DNA of 64,000 bases from Massilibacillus massiliensis (GTDB taxonomy: Bacteria; Bacillota; Negativicutes; FLKF01): assembly GCF_900086705.1 (NCBI RefSeq), contig NZ_LT575483.1:2741189-2805188 (forward strand). Direction: 5' to 3'. The notes under the pieces are model-generated. The model made no database searches, had not been told where the DNA came from, and saw only the letters and a program-made list of their open reading frames with translations. Below, piece by piece: positions 53,521-63,800 of this stretch. The position numbers were made by a program, and so were the translations under genes. The first letter of the stretch is position 1; each line of letters begins with the position of its first letter.

Positions 53521-54237
53521 TTGACAATAGAAGAATTGATCAAGGCATTAGGCCTGGATGAGGCAAATGCAACCGTTTTGAGAAACTTTGTTGCCGCAAA
53601 GGATAAAGCTGTTACAGATAAAGCGGCAGATATCAAAGTTCTAAAAGCCCAAACAAAGGGGGATGCGAGTAAAATTAAAACCCTGCAAGAGAGAGTTGAA
53701 AAATTTCAAGATGCACTTGGTATTGATGATGATACTGAAGATCTTGAAGAAGCAATTAAGGGGATTATGAAAGAAAAAACTGCCGATCCCGCCCTGCAAA
53801 AACAAATTACCAATTTAAAAGAAAAGCTGAGAGTTAAAGACGAAGAGCATAATTCTACTCTATCTGAAGAACGTGGCAAGCGTTTTGATGGCATGAAACG
53901 TACAGCATTACTTGAAGCTTTAGGCAAAAACAATGCGGATGATCCCAATCTTTTGGTTGATATGTTGATTGGGAAGATCGTTGTTAATGAAGATGATGAG
54001 TCACTTGCCTTTAACGATGATAAAAATTCTAAGATTGATGATTATGTAAAAGAATTTTTAACAGCGCATCCGAAATTAATTGCAAATATTCAAAAGCCTG
54101 GCGCAGGAAGTTTACTTGGTGCAAATGGTGGAGCTAGCAATGATAACGAAAGTACAGAATATGCAAAAAAACTGGCCGAAAGTGGTAATTCAAATTCTAC
54201 CGAAAATCAAAAGGCTTTAGAAGGCTATTTTAAATAA
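53521..54237 (+). CDS. phage scaffold protein (gp20-like)
   Basis: 238 residues from TTG 53521 (AAAAGGAG upstream). Long helical, coiled middle (IKTLQERVEKFQDALG, LQKQITNLKEKLRVK) and flexible C-terminal tail, typical of head scaffolding proteins preceding decoration and capsid genes. The 110-base leader (53412-53520) has RBS-like GAGGTGGTGGTG with a TTG-started 11-codon frame and a TACCGC/GCGGTA hairpin with T-run that may attenuate or control entry to the capsid genes. Confidence 0.85.
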   Translation: MTIEELIKALGLDEANATVLRNFVAAKDKAVTDKAADIKVLKAQTKGDASKIKTLQERVEKFQDALGIDDDTEDLEEAIKGIMKEKTADPALQKQITNLKEKLRVKDEEHNSTLSEERGKRFDGMKRTALLEALGKNNADDPNLLVDMLIGKIVVNEDDESLAFNDDKNSKIDDYVKEFLTAHPKLIANIQKPGAGSLLGANGGASNDNESTEYAKKLAESGNSNSTENQKALEGYFK

Positions 54238-54255
54238 TTACGGAGGATATACATA

Positions 54256-54969
54256 ATGAAATTTAAACAAACCAATTATCTTGGGACAAAACAAATTTTA
54301 AAGTTTCCTGATCACAAGGTTGCAATGACTGTAACTGTTAGTGATGAGGGGGTAACTGTGAATGAGGATGGAGAAAAAATTGTAGAAGCAGGTACGATTG
54401 TTAGTGGCGGAGGCGTGCTGCTTGATCCAAGCAAAGCTGTCTCTGATGTAAACTTAGGCGCAAAGGCAGCCAGTTTTACAACAACTTTTACTACAGAAAA
54501 CAGTAATCTTACTTTTGTAGCGAAAGAAAAAGGGGTAGATGGAAATTCCATTAAAGTCGCTTTCGTTGCACCAACTACAGCTAGTCAGGAATTGAGTGTT
54601 TCTGTAGCAAGTAATGTTATTACTGTAAATCTTGCGACTGATGAAACAAAAACGGTAACGACAGTTGCTGATGATGTTATTGCGATTATCTTAGAAAATA
54701 CTGAAGCACAAGACTTAGTTGATGTAATGACAGCGGACGGTAATAGTGGAAGTGGCACAGTGTCCGCTTTGGTCGCCACTGCTTTAGCTGGCGGTACTGC
54801 AGGTGCTGGCGGAGTCGCAGAAGGTGTTCTTGAAAACGATGTTGACGTAACTTATGGTCCAGCTCTTGGTGCAATGCTTGTACATGGTTTTATTGATATA
54901 AAGAAAATGCCGATTGAGCCAACAACGGCGGATATCGAGGCATTAAAACAAATTACATTTTTAGGTTAA
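54256..54969 (+). CDS. capsid decoration protein with inserted Ig/adhesin-like domain
   Basis: 237 residues. N-terminal (to about residue 65) and C-terminal (from about residue 190, PALGAMLVHGFIDIKKMPIEPT) parts resemble head decoration proteins; the middle is Thr/Ser/Val-rich beta-sandwich sequence (FTTTFTTENSNLTFVAKEKGVDGNSI), a likely inserted Ig-like surface domain. Lies between scaffold and capsid. Confidence 0.65.
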   Translation: MKFKQTNYLGTKQILKFPDHKVAMTVTVSDEGVTVNEDGEKIVEAGTIVSGGGVLLDPSKAVSDVNLGAKAASFTTTFTTENSNLTFVAKEKGVDGNSIKVAFVAPTTASQELSVSVASNVITVNLATDETKTVTTVADDVIAIILENTEAQDLVDVMTADGNSGSGTVSALVATALAGGTAGAGGVAEGVLENDVDVTYGPALGAMLVHGFIDIKKMPIEPTTADIEALKQITFLG

Positions 54970-54984
54970 TGGGAGGAATAGAAT

Positions 54985-56037
54985 ATGAAATCAATTTTTG
55001 ATCTGGTGCAAGCGCCAGTTATTTCTACGTATTATACAACTGCAGCAAGCAATAACATTCCATATTTAGGTAGCTTGTTGTTTCCAGCTGAAAAGCAGCA
55101 GGGATTAGATTTATCGTGGATTAGAGGGCATAATGGTTTGCCAGTATCTTTAGCGCCAAGTGCGTTTGATGCGAAAGCTCCAGTAAGGGATCGTATTGGA
55201 ATTGCAAAAATCGAAACGGAAATGCCGTTTTTCCGTGAATCTTTCAGGATTGGTGAAAAAGAACGTCAAGAACTTTTAAAAGTAATGTCAGGCATGAACT
55301 CTGCAATTGCGGATCCGATTATTAAAAAGGTTTATCAAGACGCGAAAACTCTTGTTGATGGCGCGGGCGTAATTCCTGAACGCATGATTATGCAGCTGCT
55401 TTCGACAGGCAAAATTAAAATTGCGTCGAAAGATGGACAAGCCTACGAGTATGATTATAAACATCCAACAAAACATAAAACCACATTAGCAGGTAGTGCT
55501 AAATGGTCAAATACAGAAAGTGCGGATGTCGTTTCAGATATTTTAGATTGGATGGATCAAGTTGAAACAGATACAGGTAATCGTCCAACTCGCGCTATCT
55601 GCACACGGAAGACGTGGAAAAATATTGTAAACAACAAGAAAATTCGATTAGATATAAATCCGATCGGCGGGGAAAACATTATTGTTACAGATAAAATGAT
55701 GAAAGAATACTTCGAAACCAAATTACAGTTACAGATATCTGTTTATACTAAGAAATTTGCAACTGAAGTTGGTGGAGCTGGTGAAAACTTTTATCCAGAT
55801 GATCATTTTACCTTACTACCAGATGGCGATCTTGGTAAAACGTATTATGGTACAACCCCAGAAGAGGCTGATTTAGTCAGTGGGCAATCTCAGGCGCAGG
55901 TAAGTATCGTAAATACGGGTGTAGCAATTACTACAATTATGGAGCCTCATCCAGTGAATTCTATAACGATTGTTTCTGAAATTGTATTACCATCTTTCGA
56001 GGCTATTGATTCCGTGTTTATTGCTAAAGTGGGTTAA
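54985..56037 (+). CDS. major capsid protein
   Basis: 350 residues; SIFDLVQAPVISTYYTT and LLFPAEKQQGLDLSWIRG are typical of the HK97-fold E-type major capsid proteins of SPP1-like phages. ATG 54985 has GGGAGGAATAGA upstream. Forms the capsid lattice; no prohead protease gene is seen upstream, as in scaffold-dependent phages. Confidence 0.9.
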   Translation: MKSIFDLVQAPVISTYYTTAASNNIPYLGSLLFPAEKQQGLDLSWIRGHNGLPVSLAPSAFDAKAPVRDRIGIAKIETEMPFFRESFRIGEKERQELLKVMSGMNSAIADPIIKKVYQDAKTLVDGAGVIPERMIMQLLSTGKIKIASKDGQAYEYDYKHPTKHKTTLAGSAKWSNTESADVVSDILDWMDQVETDTGNRPTRAICTRKTWKNIVNNKKIRLDINPIGGENIIVTDKMMKEYFETKLQLQISVYTKKFATEVGGAGENFYPDDHFTLLPDGDLGKTYYGTTPEEADLVSGQSQAQVSIVNTGVAITTIMEPHPVNSITIVSEIVLPSFEAIDSVFIAKVG

Positions 56038-56042
56038 GCATT

Positions 56043-56570
56043 ATGGACATAAAGGTTCAGATGGATGCCCAGGCGACATTACAGGCTATGGAGAAGTCGC
56101 CAGAAACTACACTGAATTATATGAGAAGAGCATTGCAGGAATCATGTCGTTTGGTGCAACGCGGAGCAAGGGAACAACATAAATTTAAAAGCCGTGGAGG
56201 ATCTTTGGAACGCGCAATACGGTTTCGCACAAATTTAAAAAAATGTGAAGGTGTTATTGATATTAATCCAGCAATCGCCTCGTATGGTGTGTTTGTGCAT
56301 GAGCCGACAGGTACCTTTGCTCCGGCCGATAAACGATTGCCAAGTAAATTTTATCGCTGGGCAGATGGTTCGTATGCAATAAAACCAGTAAATAAAAAAA
56401 TGTTAAGGTTTTTAGACAAGCGCGGAGGTTTTGTTTTTGCTAGAAAAGTAAGGCACCCTGGTACACCTGCAGATCGATTTTTGTATGAGTCGGCGGATCG
56501 CAATCGGGCGGAGATAAATGAAATTTTTGCACGTAACAATAGGCTGGCGATTAAGGAGGCAGGGCTATGA
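56043..56570 (+). CDS. HK97 gp10-like head-tail protein
   Basis: 175 residues, 5 bp after the capsid stop. ALQESCRLVQRGAREQHKF and the C-terminal GTPADRFLYESADRNRAEINEIF are typical of gp10-like tail-component proteins. Overlaps the next gene by four bases. Order gp10-like then adaptor is slightly unusual but within family variation. Confidence 0.7.
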   Translation: MDIKVQMDAQATLQAMEKSPETTLNYMRRALQESCRLVQRGAREQHKFKSRGGSLERAIRFRTNLKKCEGVIDINPAIASYGVFVHEPTGTFAPADKRLPSKFYRWADGSYAIKPVNKKMLRFLDKRGGFVFARKVRHPGTPADRFLYESADRNRAEINEIFARNNRLAIKEAGL

Positions 56571-56950
56571 GGATATATTTTGATAAAAATTTAATTGATG
56601 ATGAATTACTTAAGGAGTGCGTAACACCTACGCATATTGCAAAATCAACCGCTTATGTCGAAGATTTGGCAAACAGTCTTGGGGTGGGAGCGGGTTCTAT
56701 TGTAGAGCCTGCTCCTTTTAAAATTCAGCAGTTGGCTGAAGCTTATGCGCTCATGGAAGCTGCCAAAAAGCAATCTATGATGAATACTTCGGGGACTGTG
56801 GAAGGCGCAGATGCCTATGAGCTAAAGCGTCGTGTGTATGCTGCCGAAGTAGATGATCTCACGGATCAAATTACAGCCGACACCTTTACTGGTGGAAAGT
56901 CAGCGAAAAAACGGGCATTCCCGATGTCTGTTTCCGTGTATCGGAGGTAG
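56567..56950 (+). CDS. head-tail connector/adaptor protein
   Basis: 127 residues, starting inside the previous stop. All-helical adaptor-like sequence (FKIQQLAEAYALMEAAKKQ). Position between gp10-like and tail terminator supports a connector. Identity by position rather than motif. Confidence 0.6.
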   Translation: MRIYFDKNLIDDELLKECVTPTHIAKSTAYVEDLANSLGVGAGSIVEPAPFKIQQLAEAYALMEAAKKQSMMNTSGTVEGADAYELKRRVYAAEVDDLTDQITADTFTGGKSAKKRAFPMSVSVYRR

Positions 56951-56952
56951 GT

Positions 56953-57390
56953 ATGAATAAATTAAACTGGTGGCCGCTGGCAAATAGCCTGGTGGAATTT
57001 TTGAAGAAACAGAATGATATCCTGGACGCCCCCGTTTTTGATGGAGTAAATATCTATGCCGGCACAAGGGCAACAGGAAAAAGTTATCCCTGTATTGAGG
57101 TTACTTTCGATAGTGAAAACGACGCTGCGGGGGATCGGGCGCTGACTACGTTATGGGTGGATATTTTGCTTAAAAGTAACAGCCCAATACCGTCAGACGC
57201 TTATGAACTGCTGTTTAAATATCAGACAGAATTCATGAATTTATTGCCGCTATGGATTAAATGGGCAAAAAAAGAAATCGGCATTGCCGCAATCGTAAAA
57301 GTGCCAAGTGTGATGTCTGACGGGGATGTACAGCGACCTGTATGTCAGAGCCGTATAGTTTTAGAAATTGAATGGAGGAATAGTATATGA
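56953..57390 (+). CDS. tail terminator/completion protein
   Basis: 145 residues, 2 bp after the connector and overlapping the tail tube start by four bases. Alpha/beta small protein (YPCIEVTFDSENDAAGDRALTTLWVDIL). Position and size fit the phage tail terminator/gpU-like proteins. Confidence 0.65.
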   Translation: MNKLNWWPLANSLVEFLKKQNDILDAPVFDGVNIYAGTRATGKSYPCIEVTFDSENDAAGDRALTTLWVDILLKSNSPIPSDAYELLFKYQTEFMNLLPLWIKWAKKEIGIAAIVKVPSVMSDGDVQRPVCQSRIVLEIEWRNSI

Positions 57391-58553
57391 GTAAAACAAA
57401 AGCGCTGGAAAGAGATGTTAACAACCATCTTTCTAGTTTTAATTTTGATATGCAGTTATTCGGTACGCCAACACCAAACGATTTGATTGTTGGTAAAGGT
57501 AAAGTTTATTTTAGACGATGGAATTATGATGGAACAAAACAAGCTTTACGCCACATGGGAAACTGCCCTGATTTTAAAATGACGCCGAACATTGAAAAGA
57601 TACAAAAAATGAGTTCTATGGATGCAGCCGCTGAGCTTTATGCTGAAGCTGTGAAATCTATGTCGTACAAGCCTACATTAACACTTGACGAATTTAACCC
57701 ATTTAATTTGGCGCTGGCGCTGTATGGAACCGAAGGTATTGAAATACAAGCTGAGAAAACAATCGAAAAAGAAATTCATGATGTGACATTGGGTGCAGTT
57801 TTACAAGTGCCTTATAAAAATATTAAAGATGTTTCTATTCTACCCGCCGTAGCTACTCCGGCAGTTGTTAATCCAGCAACTTCATATGTCGAAGTTGGCA
57901 CCCCTGGAACAGGAAAAGTTATTTCTGGAGGAATTTATACAGGTTCTGAGTCGGGAGCTTATTACATTGAAATTACAAAAGAAAATTCTGTTGAGGGTAC
58001 AATTACAGATGCAGAATTTACGTGGAGAAAAGAACTAAATGGAGATCAAAGTGCTCCGGTTATCATGACAGGATTAGTACAAGAGCTAGATGAAGGTGTG
58101 ACTGTTAAATTTGAACCAGGTGCGAGCGGACAAGATTTCGTTGTTGGTGAAATTTACGAAATTAAAGTAACTGCAAAACAAGGTGCTTATATCTCAGGTG
58201 TCGATTACATTATTGACGATACGCAGCTTAGAGGTGGCGTTATTCCAATTCCAGATACTTCGAATATCCTTGATGGATCACAGGTATTTGTTTCGTACAC
58301 AGTACCGGAAAAGAAATATCCAAAGATCATGGGTGGTACCGCAAAGAAAATAGAGGGTGATTTACTTTTCATTGGAGATCCATCTACTGGTCGTCCATAT
58401 ACATTGGAAATTTGGCATGTGTCAGTAACTCCAAACGGAGACGTTGGTTTAATCACCGAAGAATGGGGATCCTTTACGCTTGAATTGTCAGTAATGCCTG
58501 ATCGTGTAAATCATCCGAAAGAGCCGTTCTTTAAAATGGTTAATACTGATTAA
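57387..58553 (+). CDS. major tail (tube) protein with Ig-like insertion
   Basis: 388 residues. The outer parts (to about 150 and from about 265) look like tail tube protein (YDGTKQALRHMGNCPDFKM, NVGLITEEWGSFTLELSVMPD); the middle about 155-265 contains TSYVEVGTPGTGKV and YTGSESGAYYIEITKEN, a putative Ig-like domain. Overlaps the previous gene (ATGA). Confidence 0.8.
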   Translation: MSKTKALERDVNNHLSSFNFDMQLFGTPTPNDLIVGKGKVYFRRWNYDGTKQALRHMGNCPDFKMTPNIEKIQKMSSMDAAAELYAEAVKSMSYKPTLTLDEFNPFNLALALYGTEGIEIQAEKTIEKEIHDVTLGAVLQVPYKNIKDVSILPAVATPAVVNPATSYVEVGTPGTGKVISGGIYTGSESGAYYIEITKENSVEGTITDAEFTWRKELNGDQSAPVIMTGLVQELDEGVTVKFEPGASGQDFVVGEIYEIKVTAKQGAYISGVDYIIDDTQLRGGVIPIPDTSNILDGSQVFVSYTVPEKKYPKIMGGTAKKIEGDLLFIGDPSTGRPYTLEIWHVSVTPNGDVGLITEEWGSFTLELSVMPDRVNHPKEPFFKMVNTD

Positions 58554-58580
58554 GATAATACCTTTAGGAGATGATGTTTT

Positions 58581-58964
58581 ATGAATTACTCTGGATACAG
58601 TGGGTCAGAAAAAGAACTTAATCAAAAACTTACACAAGCAAAGACAGACGATACGATTAGTCAATACAAGCAGCACATTCAGGAAATGGCAGAAGAAATA
58701 GAATTCCTTCGTGACAGGCTTGAAAATAATGCGGTAATGATTCATGTTAATGCGCAAAAGACGCGTCTTGATTCGGCAGAAAATATTAAAGCTTATCCAA
58801 TGAATGAACACCCGACACATCTTCACATTCCTATATCGGCAATTCGTATTAAGGGAATGCCTTTGAATTTTATAAAAGAATTTTCGCCACAATGTATGAA
58901 CAGTATGGTTGCTCAGATTGAGTCTGACTTAAGGGACAGACTGGTTATACTGGTTAAATATTAA
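58581..58964 (+). CDS. hypothetical tail-module protein
   Basis: 127 residues behind a GGAGATG site. N-terminal coiled coil (QYKQHIQEMAEEIEFLRDRLENN) then a beta-rich domain (LHIPISAIRIKGMPLNFI). Between tail tube and the moron unit. Not recognised. Confidence 0.6.
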   Translation: MNYSGYSGSEKELNQKLTQAKTDDTISQYKQHIQEMAEEIEFLRDRLENNAVMIHVNAQKTRLDSAENIKAYPMNEHPTHLHIPISAIRIKGMPLNFIKEFSPQCMNSMVAQIESDLRDRLVILVKY

Positions 58965-58994
58965 TTGTTGATTCAAGTGAGTCCATGATATAAT
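58965..58994 (+). promoter_or_regulatory. promoter of the moron gene
   Basis: TTGTTG (58965-58970), 18-bp spacer, extended -10 TGATATAAT (TATAAT 58989-58994), inside the late operon. Same extended -10 core as at 30677 and 45927. Confidence 0.65.
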
Positions 58995-59031
58995 GTAAAA
59001 TATTGCATTATTTTAGAAGGATGTGCTTGAA

Positions 59032-60033
59032 ATGAACGAAGAATGTTTAATTTGCGGACATAAAGCTGATTTAGTGTCGTCTAATGATTTGACCGGTGTA
59101 TGGTATTGTGAATTATGCGGTAATTATATACTAGCTGATTATATAACTGGTACTTTAAACGGTAGTTACAATGTAGGTAAGTATGATTTATTAAAATTAA
59201 AATCTGCATTATTTTACTACCTGAGAGTTGTGAAAAAGAATCATTTAAATACAGATTCTACGCCAATTACTATATCAATTAATAAATATGATAGTGATTT
59301 GTATATAGATTTAGACACAGTTTATAATTTATATCCGGATAACTTTAATGATAGGTTAGATATGGTAATTGAATTACTTGCATCTAAAATAAATGACGTT
59401 GGGCAATGGTTTTATACTCCCACTGAAAATTTTAAAAACGGCATTAATAAAATGCAATTTGATATATTTTTCATGCCGTCTAACGTAACAAGTGCATATT
59501 ATCAGCGTGGTGAATTTATTCGATTACTTAAAGAACTACAGTATATAACTTCGGATGAAGATGGTAAATTTTCGTTTACAGCTAAAGGCTGGGAAAAAGT
59601 ATATTTTTTACGTAAAAAGAATAATAGTAAAACCGCATTTATTGCAATGTCCTTTTCTTTTGATAATCCTGTTATTAATTCTGCAAAGTCATGTATTGAA
59701 ACTGCTATTTCTAGTGCTGGATATATTCCTAGTATTATTAGTGATAAACAACACAATAATTTTATTATGGATGAAATCTTATATGAAATTCAGCATTCGG
59801 CTTTCGTTGTAGCTGATTTGACAGAGCAGAAAACAGGTGTGTATTACGAAGCTGGATTTGCTAAGGCTTTAGGAAAAGAAGTAATATTTACTTGTCATGA
59901 AACTGATTTCAATAATAGACATTTTGATATCGCACAAGTCAATACAATTAAATGGGAGAATCCCGATGAGTTTGTAAAAGATTTGATTAGGAGAATCGAA
60001 ATTACTGTGGGTTTGAATAAAAAAAATAAATAA
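59032..60033 (+). CDS. zinc-ribbon/deoxyribosyltransferase-like (TIR-like) moron protein
   Basis: 333 residues from ATG 59032 (AGAAGG 11 bases upstream; GTG 59023 is too close to that site). N-terminal zinc ribbon CLICG...CELCG (Cys 5, 8, 26, 29), a middle winged-helix-like region to about residue 195, and a C-terminal domain (about 200-330) with TAFIAMSF, VVADLTEQKTGVYYEAGFAKALGK, whose D262 and E273 match the nucleoside 2-deoxyribosyltransferase/TIR-like fold (Glu as nucleophile). Such domains hydrolyse nucleotides or NAD in anti-phage effectors. It has its own promoter and terminator inside the tail operon, so it is an accessory gene. Activity is inferred. Confidence 0.65.
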   Translation: MNEECLICGHKADLVSSNDLTGVWYCELCGNYILADYITGTLNGSYNVGKYDLLKLKSALFYYLRVVKKNHLNTDSTPITISINKYDSDLYIDLDTVYNLYPDNFNDRLDMVIELLASKINDVGQWFYTPTENFKNGINKMQFDIFFMPSNVTSAYYQRGEFIRLLKELQYITSDEDGKFSFTAKGWEKVYFLRKKNNSKTAFIAMSFSFDNPVINSAKSCIETAISSAGYIPSIISDKQHNNFIMDEILYEIQHSAFVVADLTEQKTGVYYEAGFAKALGKEVIFTCHETDFNNRHFDIAQVNTIKWENPDEFVKDLIRRIEITVGLNKKNK

Positions 60034-60038
60034 TTTAG

Positions 60039-60062
60039 GGCAGCTTTCGAGCTGTCTTTTTT
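60039..60062 (+). terminator. terminator of the moron gene
   Basis: GGCAGCT TTCG AGCTGTC with six T (60039-60062). A second hairpin GCCGTCCG AAT CCGGGCGGC follows at about 60081-60100 before the tail chaperone gene. Confidence 0.85.
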
Positions 60063-60123
60063 AGTACAACAAAACTTATGGCCGTCCGAATCCGGGCGGC
60101 TTATTTATATGGGAGGAATTATA

Positions 60124-60576
60124 ATGTCAGAACAATTGAATGAAGCAGATATTTTGTTTGCTGAAAAAGAGATCAAAATTGGCGATGAAACAATCACCAT
60201 CAAACCTTACTCCTGGGCACAGAGCATGAAATTAGTTAAGCCTTTAGGAGTGATTATGCATTTGTTGCTTAAGCATGCAGATGAATTACAAATGGCATTA
60301 AAAGAATATGAAGGTGCTAAATCAATCATAAATCAAGCTATGCCAATTATCGATCTTCTAGGAGACATAGAGAGCGAAGAGCTGGTAAAGGCATTAACTG
60401 ATTTCATGGTCACAGCAACCGGGAAAAATGAAGTATATATTCAAGGGCTTATGCTCGATGATGTATTTGAGCTAGGAACTGCTGTTTATGATGTGAATAA
60501 AGGTTTTTTCACGAAACGCTTGGCGAAAGTGCAGACAGTTCAGCCAAGCAAGAAAGCGGAGAAAAAGTCTCAGTAA
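60124..60576 (+). CDS. tail assembly chaperone (gpG-like)
   Basis: 150 residues from ATG 60124 (GGGAGGAATTATA upstream). Small helical domain DETITIKPYSWAQSMKLVKPLGVI with the typical tail-chaperone layout before the tape measure gene. The long form is made by a -1 ribosomal frameshift near its end (see next entry). Confidence 0.8.
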   Translation: MSEQLNEADILFAEKEIKIGDETITIKPYSWAQSMKLVKPLGVIMHLLLKHADELQMALKEYEGAKSIINQAMPIIDLLGDIESEELVKALTDFMVTATGKNEVYIQGLMLDDVFELGTAVYDVNKGFFTKRLAKVQTVQPSKKAEKKSQ

Positions 60577-60797
60577 CACCTTATGAAGTTGTCCAAAAGT
60601 TAATCACGTATGGTCATACAAAAAATGAAATAGTAAATTCATACAGCTTGCCGGAAGTCAAATTATTCTACGAGAAAATTCTCAAAGAAGAAATGCGCCG
60701 GCAAGCTGATTTTATTGAAGCTGTAACGGGTGGAATTGGTATGGCGTTCGGTGGAGCGAAGGAAATTACACCGCTACTAAAAAAGCTTAGGGAGTAA
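60561..60797 (+). CDS. frameshifted C-terminal part of the tail chaperone (gpGT-like)
   Basis: The -1 frame is open from just after 60500 to TAA 60795-60797 and has no start codon of its own in good context; it encodes TPYEVVQKLITYGHTKNEIVNSYSLPEV and ends ITPLLKKLRE. Two slippery candidates are G AAA AAG (60561-60567) and T TTT TTC (60504-60510). This matches the conserved G/GT arrangement of siphovirus tail chaperones. Confidence 0.75.
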   Translation, partial: EKVSVTPYEVVQKLITYGHTKNEIVNSYSLPEVKLFYEKILKEEMRRQADFIEAVTGGIGMAFGGAKEITPLLKKLRE

Positions 60798-60807
60798 GTG
60801 AAGATAA

Positions 60808-63800
60808 TTGGCAAATAACAATGAAATAAAAGTACATATTACTGCGGAAAATGAGCAGTTTGTTTCGAAGTTGCAAGAAGTTGTAAGTGCCATAAAGGGA
60901 GCAAAGAAGTCATCCACGGAAGGTACGCAAGCTGTTGGTGGTTTCCTTTCTAAAATCGCTAACTTTGGTATGATCCTAACAGGCGTATATGCTGGTTTAT
61001 CTATGCTAAAAACTGGGCTTGATAGTACAGTTGGATCAATTGGCAAATATAGTATGAGTATGGAAAACAACGAAGCCTCATTCGAAGTGTTTCTTGGCAA
61101 CAGCCAATTGGCGACTCAATATCTTAACGATTTAAAAAAGATTGCAGCTGACACTCCTTTTGATATGCCTGGTGTTACTGATGCAGGTAAGAAGCTTTTA
61201 GCATTTGGCTTTGATGCGGAAACGTCATTAAAAATGTTACGTTCCATTGGGGATGCCTCTGCAGGGCTTGGTCTTGGTACAGAGGGCATTCAACGTATAA
61301 CACTCGCTCTTGGGCAGATTAAAGCCAAAGGTCGTGTCATGGGCGATGAACTTTTGCAGCTTACTGAAGCAGGGATCCCTGCATACACAATTTTAGCTGA
61401 CAAATTGGGGCTTACTGCAGATCAGGTGAAAAATATAGGGGATGCCGGTATAGATGCAGATACAGCAATAAACGCCTTGCTAACCGGTATGGATGAGAAA
61501 TTTGGTGGTTTGTCAACAAAACTTGCAGATAAAATGATGGGGCTTTTATCAACCATACAAGACAACGCAATGAATACAGGCAGCTTTGTTTTAAGTCCGC
61601 TTTTTGAATCATTGGAAAAAGGGCTTGTAAAGGTTCGTGATTTTTCTGATCAGCTCAGCGCTGCAATTAATGGACAAGGAAATATTGATGAAAATGTAGG
61701 CGTTCTTCGAGTTATTGTTAAAATCCAAACCGGATTAGAAGAAGCGAAAGATTCATTTATATCTTTTACCGAGCTATTTGGGGCATATGACGATGATGGA
61801 AGTTTTTATTTTTCAGAAGAAGCGCTGTCAGCAATTGAAAATGCTGGTGATCTTTTAGAACGAGCTTGGAATTTAGCGCTTGATATCGGAGATGCACTGG
61901 TCAATACAAGCCCAGTTGTTGGCGAAATTATCAGTAGGGTTGGAGAATGGCTAGAAACATTAATCAATATTGTCGATATCATTGTAAACGCAATAAATCC
62001 TGGGGTCGGTGATGTTAACGAGTCATTTGCAGGTACAAATACTATTATTGATATCGTTGTTGATACATTAATGGGCTTTTTTATTCTTGAAAAAATTATT
62101 ACTATGATTCAAGGAATGCAAACTGCATTTAATTTAGTTAAAACAGCGGTTATAGGTGTGCGCGAAGCGGTCAAAGCAACATCTATTGCACAAGCGGCAT
62201 TAAACGTCTTAACCGGTGCAATGGGGGGGCCTGCGGGAATTGCAATGGCTTTAGGAGCAAGTGCAGCAGCTGTTGGCGCTGGTTATGCTTTAGAAAAATC
62301 GGGTATTTTTGACTTCGGAAGCTTAAAGGGAAGTTCTCCGGATGATGAAAAATCAGAAAATAAGCTTCAGCAATTATTGGATAAACTGAGAGAACAGCAA
62401 AGTAACCGGCAGCAGTATCAGCCGGGGACTAGGCAACAGACGCAAAATAGCCAATCAGAAGAAGCGACAAAGGAATCACAAAAAGAACTAAAAAGTATTA
62501 TCCGAAGTATTTCTGATTGGGTCAAGGCAGCAAATAAAGATATAGATGATCAAATAGAGACTTTAAAACTTAAAAATGAGCAAAGCCCGATGAACCCGCA
62601 AGATTTTTATAATCAGCTTTATAGTTTAGAACAGCAAAAATCTATCAATACTGAAATGGCCATTCAGGAGAAAATAAATGCTACAAACAATGCTCTGTTT
62701 AAAGATGAAGCAGATAGATCTGCGAGCATAAAAAAATACCAGGCAGATGCCGAAGAAGCGGCTAAAGCTACTGGTAAATTGAGTGATGCTCTAAACGAAA
62801 TAACCGGGACAATGCAAACAGCACAAACCGCATTTAATAAAGAAGGTACAACCTGGCGGCGAGAAGTCGATGACGTTAATATTGAAGGACTCAACGAAGT
62901 CGCTCTAAATGCAATTTCTGCAGTTAGTCAAAAGTTTTTTGAGTTAACAGGTCGGCAGATGGTGGTATCTTCTGGACTGCGTAATTGGGGTGGCCATGTC
63001 AACGGCAATAAATTCGATGTTGTTGATGATTATTCGTCTATTCTTTTAGAAAGTAATTCAAACGGTATTCGTGATGCGATCATTGATTACGCACGAAGTA
63101 TTGGACTAGATGTATTGGATGAATACTCTGATCCGTCAGCAAGGGCGACGGCCGGTCATCTTGATTTTGATGCATCGAGTTTTACAGGACAACTTAATCA
63201 ATATATGACGTGGCAGGCAGGCGATATGCTCACTAAAGGTGGGGCAGAGTATAGAAAATCTTTACAAGCATTGTTCGATGAAGGCAATAAATTATTGATA
63301 CAATCTGTAGGATTAGTTGATGAACAAAGCCAGTTGGATAAAGCGGAGATCAATAGTAAATATAATAAATTAGCAGAAAAATTTAGAGCGGCTAATTTAA
63401 ATCATGTTGTTGAAGCTATTGAAAAAATACGTTTTTCAGAATTACTTGATATTGATTTTAAAGAAACACAGAAAAAACTCGAATATGCAAACAACGATCT
63501 GACTGAAAGCCAGGAAGTATTACTATCTCAGCTGGCAAGCGGTGCAATTTCAGCAACGGAAGTAACTGAATCTTATATAGAAAAATTCCATACCTTAATG
63601 GATAAAAATCTAGCTGAATTGAAAACCGAACTAGAGCAGGCAATTTCGATAGGCGATAAAGAAACAATTGCATCGATCAAAGCAAAAATCAAAGAAGTTA
63701 CTGAAACTCTAAAAAATGGGATCAATGAAATTTTAGATAAAATTCAGGATAATATGGATTGGCAAACTAAAATGATCGATGTCAATTCGACCATGACTTC

